Under the pieces are notes generated by a model. The model ran no database searches, had not been told where the DNA came from, and saw only the letters and a program-made list of their open reading frames with translations. Source: Bacteroidales bacterium UBA5072 (GTDB lineage: Bacteria; Bacteroidota; Bacteroidia; Bacteroidales; UBA10428). Taken from it: a stretch of DNA of 61,550 nucleotides. The stretch covers positions 7,453-69,002 of the forward strand of contig DIAS01000115.1 of assembly GCA_002415855.1 (NCBI GenBank), read 5' to 3'. A program made the position numbers and the translations under genes. Positions 53,007-61,500 of the stretch are shown in pieces. Position 1 is the stretch's first letter. Each line of letters starts with the position of its first letter.

Positions 53007-54926
53007 ATGCCACCGATTTTCGGTATTTTGAATACCAGGATGCAGGCACCTGACCAGGAACTCATCAGCAGGATGCAGGGTGCTGCCAGATATATCAAGC
53101 CGCGCAGGATAGAGGCCATTGAAGCTCCCGGGGCATACATGGCCGCGGCAGTTGTCATTGAAAATCCATTGGTTACGGGATCGGATGCAATGGCCGTCAT
53201 GGGACCATGGGCTATTGCAGCTGATGCAACCCTTTATAAGCGGGAAGAGCTTATAAGGAGGATGGGGAAAGAGGGAGAGACGCAGGGAGATGCGTCGTTG
53301 ATTCTCGAAGCTTACCTCAGATGGGGCGAGAAATGCCTGCTGTACCTCTACGGCGATTTTGTCTTTGTTATTTTCAACCAGGAAACGGGTGAAGTATTCT
53401 GTGGCAGGGATCCATTGGGCGTGCGGCCGTTCTTTTATTGCAAAATCCATGACAGTTTCATTTTCGGTTCGGAACTGAGCTATATTGTTAAAACTCATTC
53501 TGTGGGACCTTTGATCCGCAAGGAGTACCTTCTGAATACACTGATAACAGCCAAGCTCGGCAAGGACCAAACCGCTTATGCAGGCATTTCCCGTTTGAAA
53601 CCCGGACATCTCCTTCGTTACCGGGGAGATAACTTACAAATCTTACCTTTCTGGCATATTGATCCGGAAGAAAAAATCAGGTTGGGTAAGGAGGAAGACT
53701 ATGTAGATTTATTCCGGGAAAAGCTTATGAGTGCCGTGAAGGTTAGATGTAAGGGTGTCAGCAACCTTGGCTCGGAATTGAGTGGGGGACTGGATTCATC
53801 GGCTGTGTGTGGCATTGCTGCATCATTCTGCAAACAGGAAAGTTATTCTTTTACAGCTTTTTCGAATATCTTTCCGCAGGGTACTGAAATTGAATTCAAC
53901 GATGAGCGGGAATTCATTGCATCGATGGTTGCGTTCGGCCCGATGAACTGGGTGGGTATTGACCGGTTGGGGCTTAAAATCTCCGAGTTGATCGAATACG
54001 CAAACCAGATACAGGGGTGCTTCATCCAGCAGAACTTCAGTGTTTTCAACCATGGCATTTATAAAACGGCGTGTGAAAAGGGCATTGATGTGCTGTTATC
54101 CGGCTTTGGCGGCGATGAGGTTGTGTCAGCCCGGATTGCCATACCATGGAATGAAATGATCCGTGAAGGGCAATGGCGGGCGATAAGGGATGAACTGTTC
54201 TTTAGCGGAGTCACCCCAAAATCATTACTGAAGCCCTTTTATCTTGCAGCTAAATACGTAGCATCGCTTTTATATCAACCGGTTTATAAGACCGGGGTTA
54301 TTTCCCCTGAATTATTGGAACAACGGTTTACAAATCTACCGCTTCGAAGGGAATTTGCTGCAGAACATTTGCTAAAACAGAGTTTCTCAGAAGAATACAG
54401 GATCCCCTGGCATCCACCACTGGCAAAGAGGCAATTAGCACGAATTATGCAGAACCACGTTCCCCAGCGCATGGAATATTGCTATGCAGCTGCTGCCCAA
54501 TATGGTATCGAGTATCGGTATCCTTTGCTGGATGAGGACCTGATACGGACTTACCTGTCCTTTCCCCCCTGGGTCAAGCAACATCATGGTAATAACAGGT
54601 ATGTTTTCAGGGAGGCTATACGGGGATTTGTCCCGGAAGAGATCAGGGTGCGGAATGACAAATCGGGTGCCACCATTCCGCAAACCTATTACAGCCTGGT
54701 CAATGAACGCGAAACTATCCTGGCGCTGATCAGCAATTGTTCAGCATCGGCTTTCCTGAATGAGATCTTTGATTTCAGCCGGTTTGCCGAATGGTACGAC
54801 AAGCTGGTGAAACGCGATCCCGGGGATGTGAATAACCTGATGCGGGGGACGTTTTATACATATCTCATGATTTTGATATATTACAGGGACGAAGTAAAAG
54901 GGACGAGGGATGAGTCGAGGCAGTAG
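53007..54926 (+). CDS. lasso peptide macrolactam synthetase (asparagine-synthetase-like)
   Basis: 639 residues. The N-terminal half is a class II amidotransferase-like domain, but it starts MPPIFGI, so the catalytic Cys2 of MCGI is absent and glutaminase activity should be lost, as usual for lasso cyclases. The C-terminal asparagine synthase domain has LGSELSGGLDSSAVCG (ATP-pyrophosphatase loop 259-265) and LLSGFGGDEVVSAR. It should adenylate the side-chain carboxyl of the core (predicted Glu9) and join it to Gly1. It is transcribed divergently from the kinase operon and 12 bp before the nucleotidyltransferase gene. Confidence 0.88.
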   Translation: MPPIFGILNTRMQAPDQELISRMQGAARYIKPRRIEAIEAPGAYMAAAVVIENPLVTGSDAMAVMGPWAIAADATLYKREELIRRMGKEGETQGDASLILEAYLRWGEKCLLYLYGDFVFVIFNQETGEVFCGRDPLGVRPFFYCKIHDSFIFGSELSYIVKTHSVGPLIRKEYLLNTLITAKLGKDQTAYAGISRLKPGHLLRYRGDNLQILPFWHIDPEEKIRLGKEEDYVDLFREKLMSAVKVRCKGVSNLGSELSGGLDSSAVCGIAASFCKQESYSFTAFSNIFPQGTEIEFNDEREFIASMVAFGPMNWVGIDRLGLKISELIEYANQIQGCFIQQNFSVFNHGIYKTACEKGIDVLLSGFGGDEVVSARIAIPWNEMIREGQWRAIRDELFFSGVTPKSLLKPFYLAAKYVASLLYQPVYKTGVISPELLEQRFTNLPLRREFAAEHLLKQSFSEEYRIPWHPPLAKRQLARIMQNHVPQRMEYCYAAAAQYGIEYRYPLLDEDLIRTYLSFPPWVKQHHGNNRYVFREAIRGFVPEEIRVRNDKSGATIPQTYYSLVNERETILALISNCSASAFLNEIFDFSRFAEWYDKLVKRDPGDVNNLMRGTFYTYLMILIYYRDEVKGTRDESRQ

Positions 54927-54938
54927 CAGTAAGGAGTG

Positions 54939-56033
54939 ATGAGTAAAGAAACAGAAATAGGGTTATTGCTTAAGATTCTTGGTGGAGATGCCGGATTACA
55001 GGTTATTCCGGGATCGGTCGATACCGGGAGGCTTATCCGGCTGGCGGAAAGACACCGGGTGGTCTATCATCTGCGGCAATTTGCGCACGAACATACCCGT
55101 GTCTTTTCTGACGAACAAATTGCAGGGCTCAATAAACGGTGCCATGAAGGAGCACTTCGGTCACTCAACCAGCTCAGGGAGCTTAAGCGTATTGCCGGAG
55201 CCATGAATGAAAGGGGCATCGGCTATGTATGCATCAAGGGTCCGCAGCTATCCCGTATGATTTACGGCAGGGAAGCGCTGAAAGAATCGGTGGACCTCGA
55301 TTTCATCCTGGTCAATGCGGGAGATCTCCTTGAAGCCCATGCAGTTCTCACGGAGCTCGGCTATACCTTTTCCAATCTCAACGAATATAGGAAAAGACTC
55401 AACCGGAAGCTTTTTCTGATTGCCAAGCGCGAAGTTTATTATTACAACCGGGATAATCGCAGTGCCATTGATCTGCATATCCGCCCCGGTTCCAATACTT
55501 ACCTGACAGCCGGACTTTTCAGGGGATTTTTATCGCCCCTGTCCGCTTCGGATCTGGACGGGACCCCCGTTCCGGTGTTGCCCGATGAAGCTTACTTCGC
55601 ATACTTGTGCTACCATGGGGCATTGCACCAGTTTTCACGGCTGGCATGGTTGATGGATATCCGAGCTTTCCTGCAATTGAAACGGGGTACGCTGGATTAT
55701 AACAGGTTGCTGGAAATTGCATATTCGCTGCATGCCGAAAGGCATCTGTTCCTGGCCCTGCGGCTGCTGGAGGAATATTTTAACGATGAGATCCCCGAAC
55801 CCCTGTCCAAGTTGGTGATCCGTTCACCGCGGATACACTTCCTGGCTTCGAATTGCCGCAGCATGATCGGCAGGGACACTTCATACGGACTTAGCCTGAA
55901 AGGGCGGTTCGGCAAGCTGTTGTACATGATGGTACTGCTTCGCGGATGGACCGGAAAGGTGGACTGGATCTACGGTATTATCATGCGGATGCTGGTGGGG
56001 ATGATCCGGAAAAATAATTTAAAACATCCGTAG
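54939..56033 (+). CDS. nucleotidyltransferase family protein (lasso cluster)
   Basis: 364 residues. Of the two overlapping starts GTG 54936/ATG 54939, I choose the ATG; an AAGGAG purine run lies just before it. It belongs to the uncharacterised nucleotidyltransferase family (PF14907 type) that recurs in lasso clusters: GIGYVCIKGPQLSRMIYG followed by ESVDLDFILVNAGDLLEAH (metal-binding Asp pair), then SAIDLHIRP. The C-terminal half is helical. It may add a nucleotide to the peptide or act on a phosphorylated intermediate; neither is known. The stop codon lies inside the hairpin repeat at 56030-56057. Confidence 0.82.
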   Translation: MSKETEIGLLLKILGGDAGLQVIPGSVDTGRLIRLAERHRVVYHLRQFAHEHTRVFSDEQIAGLNKRCHEGALRSLNQLRELKRIAGAMNERGIGYVCIKGPQLSRMIYGREALKESVDLDFILVNAGDLLEAHAVLTELGYTFSNLNEYRKRLNRKLFLIAKREVYYYNRDNRSAIDLHIRPGSNTYLTAGLFRGFLSPLSASDLDGTPVPVLPDEAYFAYLCYHGALHQFSRLAWLMDIRAFLQLKRGTLDYNRLLEIAYSLHAERHLFLALRLLEEYFNDEIPEPLSKLVIRSPRIHFLASNCRSMIGRDTSYGLSLKGRFGKLLYMMVLLRGWTGKVDWIYGIIMRMLVGMIRKNNLKHP

Positions 56034-56057
56034 AGACGTTGAGGCCAACGTCTCTAC
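56030..56057 (+). repeat. GTAGAGACGTTG hairpin repeat (possible bidirectional terminator)
   Basis: A perfect 12-bp stem (56030-56041 with 56046-56057) around a four-base loop. It lies between convergent genes and includes the stop codon of the nucleotidyltransferase. The word GTAGAGACGTT/AACGTCTCTAC is one I recall as a dispersed palindrome in cyanobacteria and Bacteroidota. It may be a repeat element or a terminator; no T-run follows. Confidence 0.7.
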
Positions 56058-56096
56058 ATCATGTCCTTTTCAATCCTGCCTGCAATACCAAACCAA

Positions 56097-57353
56097 TTAT
56101 TGCAGGGCAAAAATTACAGGTATTACGAATTGCTGTTTGACATTCGACCCAGCCTTTTTTGCGGGAACCCAATCGGGAGATGATTCTATAACTTTTATGG
56201 TTTCGTTATCCAGTAAAGGATAAACGCCCCGCAGTATTTTTATATCACATACCTTCCCGCTGGAGTTAACGGCAAACTGAAGCATAACTTTGCCGGAAAT
56301 ACCTTTTTTGATGGCTTCTTCCGGGTAAACCAGGCTTTTCTGCACCCATTCCCTGAATTTAAGAATATCACCTCCCTGAAAAGAAGCCTGTTCATCTACC
56401 TCAATAAGGGCAGGTTCATTTTCTGTTGTTGTTATTTCTTCCGTCGGAGGCGGAGGGGGAGGAGGTGGTGGCGGAGCGGGTGCTTCGGGAGTATTCGTCT
56501 TGCAGCACATCGCAAGCCCCAGCAAAAGCACCAGGGGCAGCGCAGCCAGGTACTTAAACCGGTTGCGCAAAGGGGATTTTTCTTTTGTCATCATGGTGAG
56601 ACGGTTTTTAATGAGTGAATGATTAAAAAAGTTAAAAATCCCGGGTTGTAACCCAAAAACCTGGGTAAGCAGGAGCAGCCGGTACCTGCCGGGCTCGCCG
56701 TCCTGCTCCAAAACGGCAGCATCCGCCAGGTACTCGTGGGTTTCTTGTAAGGCTTTTTCAGCCAGGTAGACAAATGGATTGAACCATTGAAATATTTTTA
56801 TGATCTGGATCAGCAGGATATCCAGTGAATGCCACTGCCGGGCATGGGCCATTTCATGTCGTAACACCGGGCTTTGTCCGGGCGTCTCTCCGGCCGGCAT
56901 ACTGAGGAAAATGAAATTGAAGAACGAAAAAGAATGGTTTTTATCCGGCAGGATCACCAGGTGAAAATCATTCCATCGGGCATTTTCGCAACGGAAGGCC
57001 AGCAGACCCAGGTGGATCAGCTGGGCCAGCAGGTAGCCGGTAAACAATAATGCGATACCGCCGTATATCAGGGCCAGCAGGGTACCTGATTGCAGCGCTG
57101 TGTTGTCGTCAGTAGCCGCTTTCCCGGCATAAACCGCAACGGCCTCCAGGATTCGTACAGGCAGAGACGGGCTGCCGGGGTTGAATCCCCCCAGGTGAAC
57201 GGCAGGAATGACCGCAGCGAGCAGTAAGGATCCCAGCAGGTAAAAGCGATTAAAACGGTGGAAGGTTTCTTTCCGGAACAGGATGTAATACAGCCCGGTG
57301 AAAAGCATGAGACAGATGCCTGCTTTTAATTGGTACAGTATAAAAGGTTTCAT
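56097..57353 (-). CDS. BlaR1-type M56 metallopeptidase with TonB C-terminal domain
   Basis: 418 residues. Three or four N-terminal membrane helices come first. The cytoplasmic M56 peptidase domain has HEMAHARQWHSLDILL (HExxH zinc site) and ETHEYLADAAVL. A further helix (LPLVLLLGLAMCC) is followed by a polyproline linker and a C-terminal TonB-like domain (about 350-418; VYPEEAIKKGISGKVMLQFAV, SPDWVPAKKAG). BlaR1 proteins cleave the partner repressor after sensing. The TonB end here replaces the penicillin-binding sensor, so the stimulus is probably different from beta-lactam. It lies 12 bp downstream of the BlaI gene. Confidence 0.88.
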   Translation of the reverse strand: MKPFILYQLKAGICLMLFTGLYYILFRKETFHRFNRFYLLGSLLLAAVIPAVHLGGFNPGSPSLPVRILEAVAVYAGKAATDDNTALQSGTLLALIYGGIALLFTGYLLAQLIHLGLLAFRCENARWNDFHLVILPDKNHSFSFFNFIFLSMPAGETPGQSPVLRHEMAHARQWHSLDILLIQIIKIFQWFNPFVYLAEKALQETHEYLADAAVLEQDGEPGRYRLLLLTQVFGLQPGIFNFFNHSLIKNRLTMMTKEKSPLRNRFKYLAALPLVLLLGLAMCCKTNTPEAPAPPPPPPPPPPTEEITTTENEPALIEVDEQASFQGGDILKFREWVQKSLVYPEEAIKKGISGKVMLQFAVNSSGKVCDIKILRGVYPLLDNETIKVIESSPDWVPAKKAGSNVKQQFVIPVIFALQ

Positions 57354-57365
57354 CCTGTTTCGGTT

Positions 57366-57755
57366 TTAGGATTTCTTATCCTGTTCTTTTTTCATCAGGC
57401 GCAGTACTTCCTCCAGTTCCCGGATGTCCATTTTCTCATGTTTGATAAAGAAGGAGGCGAGCTGCCGGAATGAACCGCCAAAGTAATTGTTCAGCAGGGT
57501 GTTGAGATTTTGCTTGCGGTATTCATCCTTTTGCACCAGTGGAAAGTACTCATGGGTCTTCCCGTAGGCTGCATGATCCACGAATCCTTTATTCTCCAGT
57601 ATCCTTACAATGGTGGAAACCGTATTGTATGCGGGTTTGGGATCGGGAAATTTTTCCACGATATTCTTTACGAATCCCTTTTTGATGTTCCACAGGATCT
57701 GCATGATCTCCTCCTCGGCACGCGTCAGTTCGAGTCGTTCTTCTTTCTTTTCCAT
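57366..57755 (-). CDS. BlaI/MecI family transcriptional repressor
   Basis: 129 residues from MEKKEERLELTRAEEEIMQI at 57755 (the frame extends seven codons further upstream). The winged helix contains LTRAEEEIMQILWNIKKGFV and PAYNTVSTIVRILENKGFVDH. The C-terminal dimer domain has RKQNLNTLLNNYFGGSFRQL and IRELEEVLRLMKK. It represses its own operon and is inactivated by proteolysis through the M56 partner. Two operator-like dyads overlap its promoter, so autoregulation is expected. Confidence 0.92.
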   Translation of the reverse strand: MEKKEERLELTRAEEEIMQILWNIKKGFVKNIVEKFPDPKPAYNTVSTIVRILENKGFVDHAAYGKTHEYFPLVQKDEYRKQNLNTLLNNYFGGSFRQLASFFIKHEKMDIRELEEVLRLMKKEQDKKS

Positions 57756-57773
57756 AGCTGATAAATTCTTCAA

Positions 57774-57804
57774 CAAAGATATAACTAAATAATTAGTTAT
57801 GCAA
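57774..57804 (-). promoter_or_regulatory. predicted promoter of the blaI-blaR1-like operon
   Basis: On the reverse strand TTGC (57801-57804), 19 bp, TATCTTTG (57774-57781, TAnnTTTG). The expected start lies about 12 bp before the ATG at 57755. Operator 1 fills the spacer. Confidence 0.6.
57781..57800. promoter_or_regulatory. BlaI operator 1 (inverted repeat)
   Basis: ATAACTAA (57781-57788) and TTAGTTAT (57793-57800) form perfect 8-bp arms around 4 bp. The dyad sits between the -33 and -7 elements. Confidence 0.7.
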
Positions 57805-57818
57805 CTAAAAATTTAGTT
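57803..57818. promoter_or_regulatory. BlaI operator 2 (inverted repeat)
   Basis: AACTAAA (57803-57809) and TTTAGTT (57812-57818), the same half-site core AACTAA as operator 1, 2 bp further upstream. Confidence 0.65.
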
Positions 57819-57907
57819 TTTTATTTTTTTTTCCGTGCAACCAGATCAATATCCCTGCATTTTATTACCAATGCAATTCGGCCAATACACTATAAATACG
57901 CTGATTG

Positions 57908-58522
57908 TTAACTGGGGAGGCTTTTAAATTCAAATCCCTTTGCGGAGTAATAATCCAAAACGCGGGGCAGGGCGTGCAATACTTTCTCAGAAGCCTTCCA
58001 GGAATCATGAAAGACAACGATGGATCCATTCCCGGCAAACCGAATCACATTGTTCAGGCATTTTCCGGGAGAGGTGCTGAAGGCAAAGTCAAAGCTCATT
58101 ACATCCCACAGGACGATCCGGTAAAATGTTCTCAGGTATTTCAGCTGGCGTGGTGTTATCATGCCATAGGCCGGGCGGAATAAACCTGAGGGGACGAAGC
58201 GGGCGGCCAGGGCGATATCGTTGAAGTATTCCTGATCGGACGTATACCATCCTTTCAGGTGGCTGTAAGTATGATTGCCTGTTGCATGGCCGCTTTCCAC
58301 CAGCTTCCGGTATATCTCCGGATGTCTTTCAACATTTCTTCCAATACAAAAGAATGTAGCTTTTGCCTTGTATTGCTCCAAAACGGAAAGTACCGCTGAG
58401 GTGATTTCCGGAGTGGGCCCATCATCGAAGGTGAGATAAAGGGATGGTCTTTCACCACGGATATCCCAAATGATTTCCGGAAATACTCTTTTCAATATCC
58501 CGGGGATCCTTACCAGGTTCAT
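57908..58522 (-). CDS. polysaccharide deacetylase family protein
   Basis: 204 residues from MNLVRIPGILKRVFPEIIW at 58522; an ATG at 58540 overlaps the upstream gene. It has a NodB domain: YLTFDDGPTP (catalytic and metal Asp), GNHTYSH (metal His), FRPAYGMITPRQ and a late VVFHDSW. It removes acetyl groups from amino sugars such as peptidoglycan or chitin-like oligosaccharides. No signal peptide is evident; the short N-terminus may be membrane-associated. It lies 7 bp after the DUF2723 gene, probably one operon. Confidence 0.88.
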   Translation of the reverse strand: MNLVRIPGILKRVFPEIIWDIRGERPSLYLTFDDGPTPEITSAVLSVLEQYKAKATFFCIGRNVERHPEIYRKLVESGHATGNHTYSHLKGWYTSDQEYFNDIALAARFVPSGLFRPAYGMITPRQLKYLRTFYRIVLWDVMSFDFAFSTSPGKCLNNVIRFAGNGSIVVFHDSWKASEKVLHALPRVLDYYSAKGFEFKSLPS

Positions 58523-58529
58523 TGCATCA

Positions 58530-61500
58530 TCAAAAGGCAACGTTTAATGCGGCAGCATATTCCTGCATTTTCTTTTCCATTTCAGCTTTCAGCTCCGGCT
58601 GGTTATAGGTAGTGGCCATTCTCCTGAGTTCATCCAGAGTATAAAAGGCTATCCGCTGCTCATAACTGAGGTAGGAAGAATACTTGCTGCCCAGGCTGAT
58701 AAAATACTCCAGGTCCTGGTAAGTATTTGTTTTAATTCCGGTTGCAATACGGTTTGCCTGTGCAGAGTCACCTAACTGGTAGTAGGCTTCGACAAGCATA
58801 ACATTGTAAATGTTAAAAGGGACTACCGTTTCGGGGATCACTGCCAGGCATTTGTCGAGCGCTTCCCGGGCCATGTCGGATTTATGTTCAGCGATGAGTT
58901 GAAGGGCCAGTCGGGCAAAACTGCTTCTGAAGTTGCCCAGCATCCTGGTCACATTTTCATCGAGGTAGAGATCCGGGTTCTCCACTCCGCCCCACCGGAA
59001 TTTATGGACCATGTTATCGAACATCACCTCAGTATTAATACCGCCGCGGCCAAAAATGTCGCCCTGGGAGGAGAAAGGCACAACCCTGTATGCCAGGCCT
59101 TCCATCTGGAAAAACCTGTCGAGGTTCAGGTAATTGTCGTCTGATACAGTGATGGCATAGTATATAGGTCTTTCCCAATTGCTGTTGGCCAGCAGGTCCA
59201 GGATCATGAGGTGATTCTTGGTAATGTAATTACGATCTGACGGCAATTCCCATTTCATCTCAGGTTGCACCAGATATGCCTTATCTCTGGGGACTGTCCC
59301 GTTGGCAACCACCTTGGCTGTATCCACGGGTATATAGAACCTGCGGGCAGGGATATAGTCTACTTTCCGTCCGACTTCGGCCAGCTGCTTGGTACGGGGA
59401 TCGTCACTGGCGACAAACTCAATGGCCTCACGAAGGTTGGTGTAGCCTTTCAGGCGGTCAAGGATATAAACAACATCACGGTTACCGGAACGGTATTGGT
59501 CCAGGGTCAGAGAAAAAGGAACAGGATCTGATTCGTAGGCCTTGCGTTGCATTTGCTCAATGTACCAGTCGGCTCCCAGGTAGCTCAGGTTCATGACCCT
59601 GACATCGGTGCGGATTCCTTCCACTTCCTGGGCATACCATAACGGGAAGGTGTCATTATCACCATTGGTAAAAATAATAGCATTAGGAGCACAGGAATTA
59701 AGGTAATTGTAAGCAAAATCCCGGGCGATAAACCTTCCGGAACGGTCATGATCGTTCCAGTTTTCTTTGGCCATTACGGCCGGAACGGCCACCAGGGATA
59801 TCAGGGTCGCCAGCACCGCGCCGGATGATTTCGGCGTGATCTTTTGAAGCAGGTCATACAGGGCAAGTACTCCCAATCCAATCCAGATGGCGAATGCATA
59901 GAAAGAGCCGGCATAGGCATAATCACGTTCGCGGGGCTGCATCGGGTTCTGGTTCAGGTAAACCACAATAGCCAGGCCGGTCATGATGAACAGTACCAGG
60001 GTAACCCGGAAATCATTCCGGTGCCTTTTATAATGGAAGAAGAGTCCGACAAGTCCCAACAGCAAAGGCAGCATGAAATAACGGTTACGGGCCTTATTGT
60101 TGCGCATGGTATCGGGAAGTTTATCCTGATTGCCCAGTCTCAGGTTGTCAAGAAAAGGAATTCCCGAGATCCAGTTTCCCTTGTTGATCTCGGTCTTAAA
60201 ATTCGCCTGGACGTCATTCTGCCGCCCGGCAAAGTTCCACATAAAATACCTGAAATACATGTGCACCACCTGGTAACGCCAGAAAAAACGCAGGTTCTGT
60301 GCAAAATCCGGACTTTTCTTGGCTTTATCGTAGTCATAAACCACATTGCCCTCACGGTCGCGCATAACATTACCATTCTGATCTATCCTGGCCTGGAACA
60401 GGTCACTTTCCTTCAGGTTGGCCCATCGGACATAAGCGTCAATATGACCGCCGTCGGCATCATTGCTCCACATCCTGGGGAAGAGGGTGTTATACTTTTT
60501 GTCATACACGTATTTTATACGAAAGTTTGTGGCCTTATATTTACCGTCGGCTTTGTAATACGAAGGCTTCCCTTCTTTGGTGTCGATAATGGGAGAATTG
60601 AAATACTGACCATAAAGCAGGGGCCGGTCGCCATACTGTTCCCGGTTCAGGTAGTAGAGGAGGGAGAACAGGTTTTCCGGATCGTTCTGATCCATAGGGG
60701 TATCGGCAGATGAACGGATGACCAGCATGGCATAGGAGGAATACCCGATCAGGATAACCGTTACCACCAGGATGATTGTATTCAGGATGATCTTTTGTTT
60801 TTTGTGGGTAATATAGAGACCGTAGAAAATCAGCCCGATCAGCAACAGGACATAAAACAGGAATCCTGAGGAGTAGGGCAGGCCAAATGTATTTACAAAG
60901 GCCAGTTCGAAGAATGAGGCAATTTTTATGGCCCCGGGTATGAGCACGTACATGATGCCGCCGAGAATCACGGCAGATAGAAGCAGAGATTTGAAAATTC
61001 CTGCTGTTGTGATCTCATACTTCCTGAAATAGTATACCAGTACAATTGCCGGTATAGCCAGCAGGTTCAGCAGGTGAATCCCAATGGATAATCCCATAAG
61101 GTAAGCGATAAATACAAGCCACCGGTTGGCATGCGGTTCGTCGGCGACGTTTTCCCATTTCAGGATGGCCCAAAAAACAAGGGCTGTAAAGAGGGATGAA
61201 CTGGCATATACCTCACCTTCCACGGCAGAGAACCAGAAGGTGTCTGAGAATGTATAGGCGAGGGCGCCTACCAGTCCGCTGCCTATGATGGCAATCACGT
61301 TGCCGGTGCTCAGCTCATCATTTTTTACGATGATCTTTTTGGCCAGGTGGGTAATGGACCAGAAAAGGAACAGGATGGTCAAAGCGCTGGCGAGGGCCGA
61401 CATGGCATTCACCATTTTTGCAACATGGGTCACATCACTGCCTGCAAACAGGGTAAAGAAACGGCCCATGATCATGAACAACGGGGCTCCCGGAGGATGT

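Noticed and set aside
52905..53609. Long open frames on the minus strand opposite the cyclase (for example 53001-53609)
   Set aside because: They are shadows of the cyclase gene with no recognisable protein features.
53007..54926. Asparagine synthetase AsnB
   Set aside because: Cys2 is missing and the gene lies with PqqD, B2 and lasso kinase genes, so a lasso cyclase is the better call.
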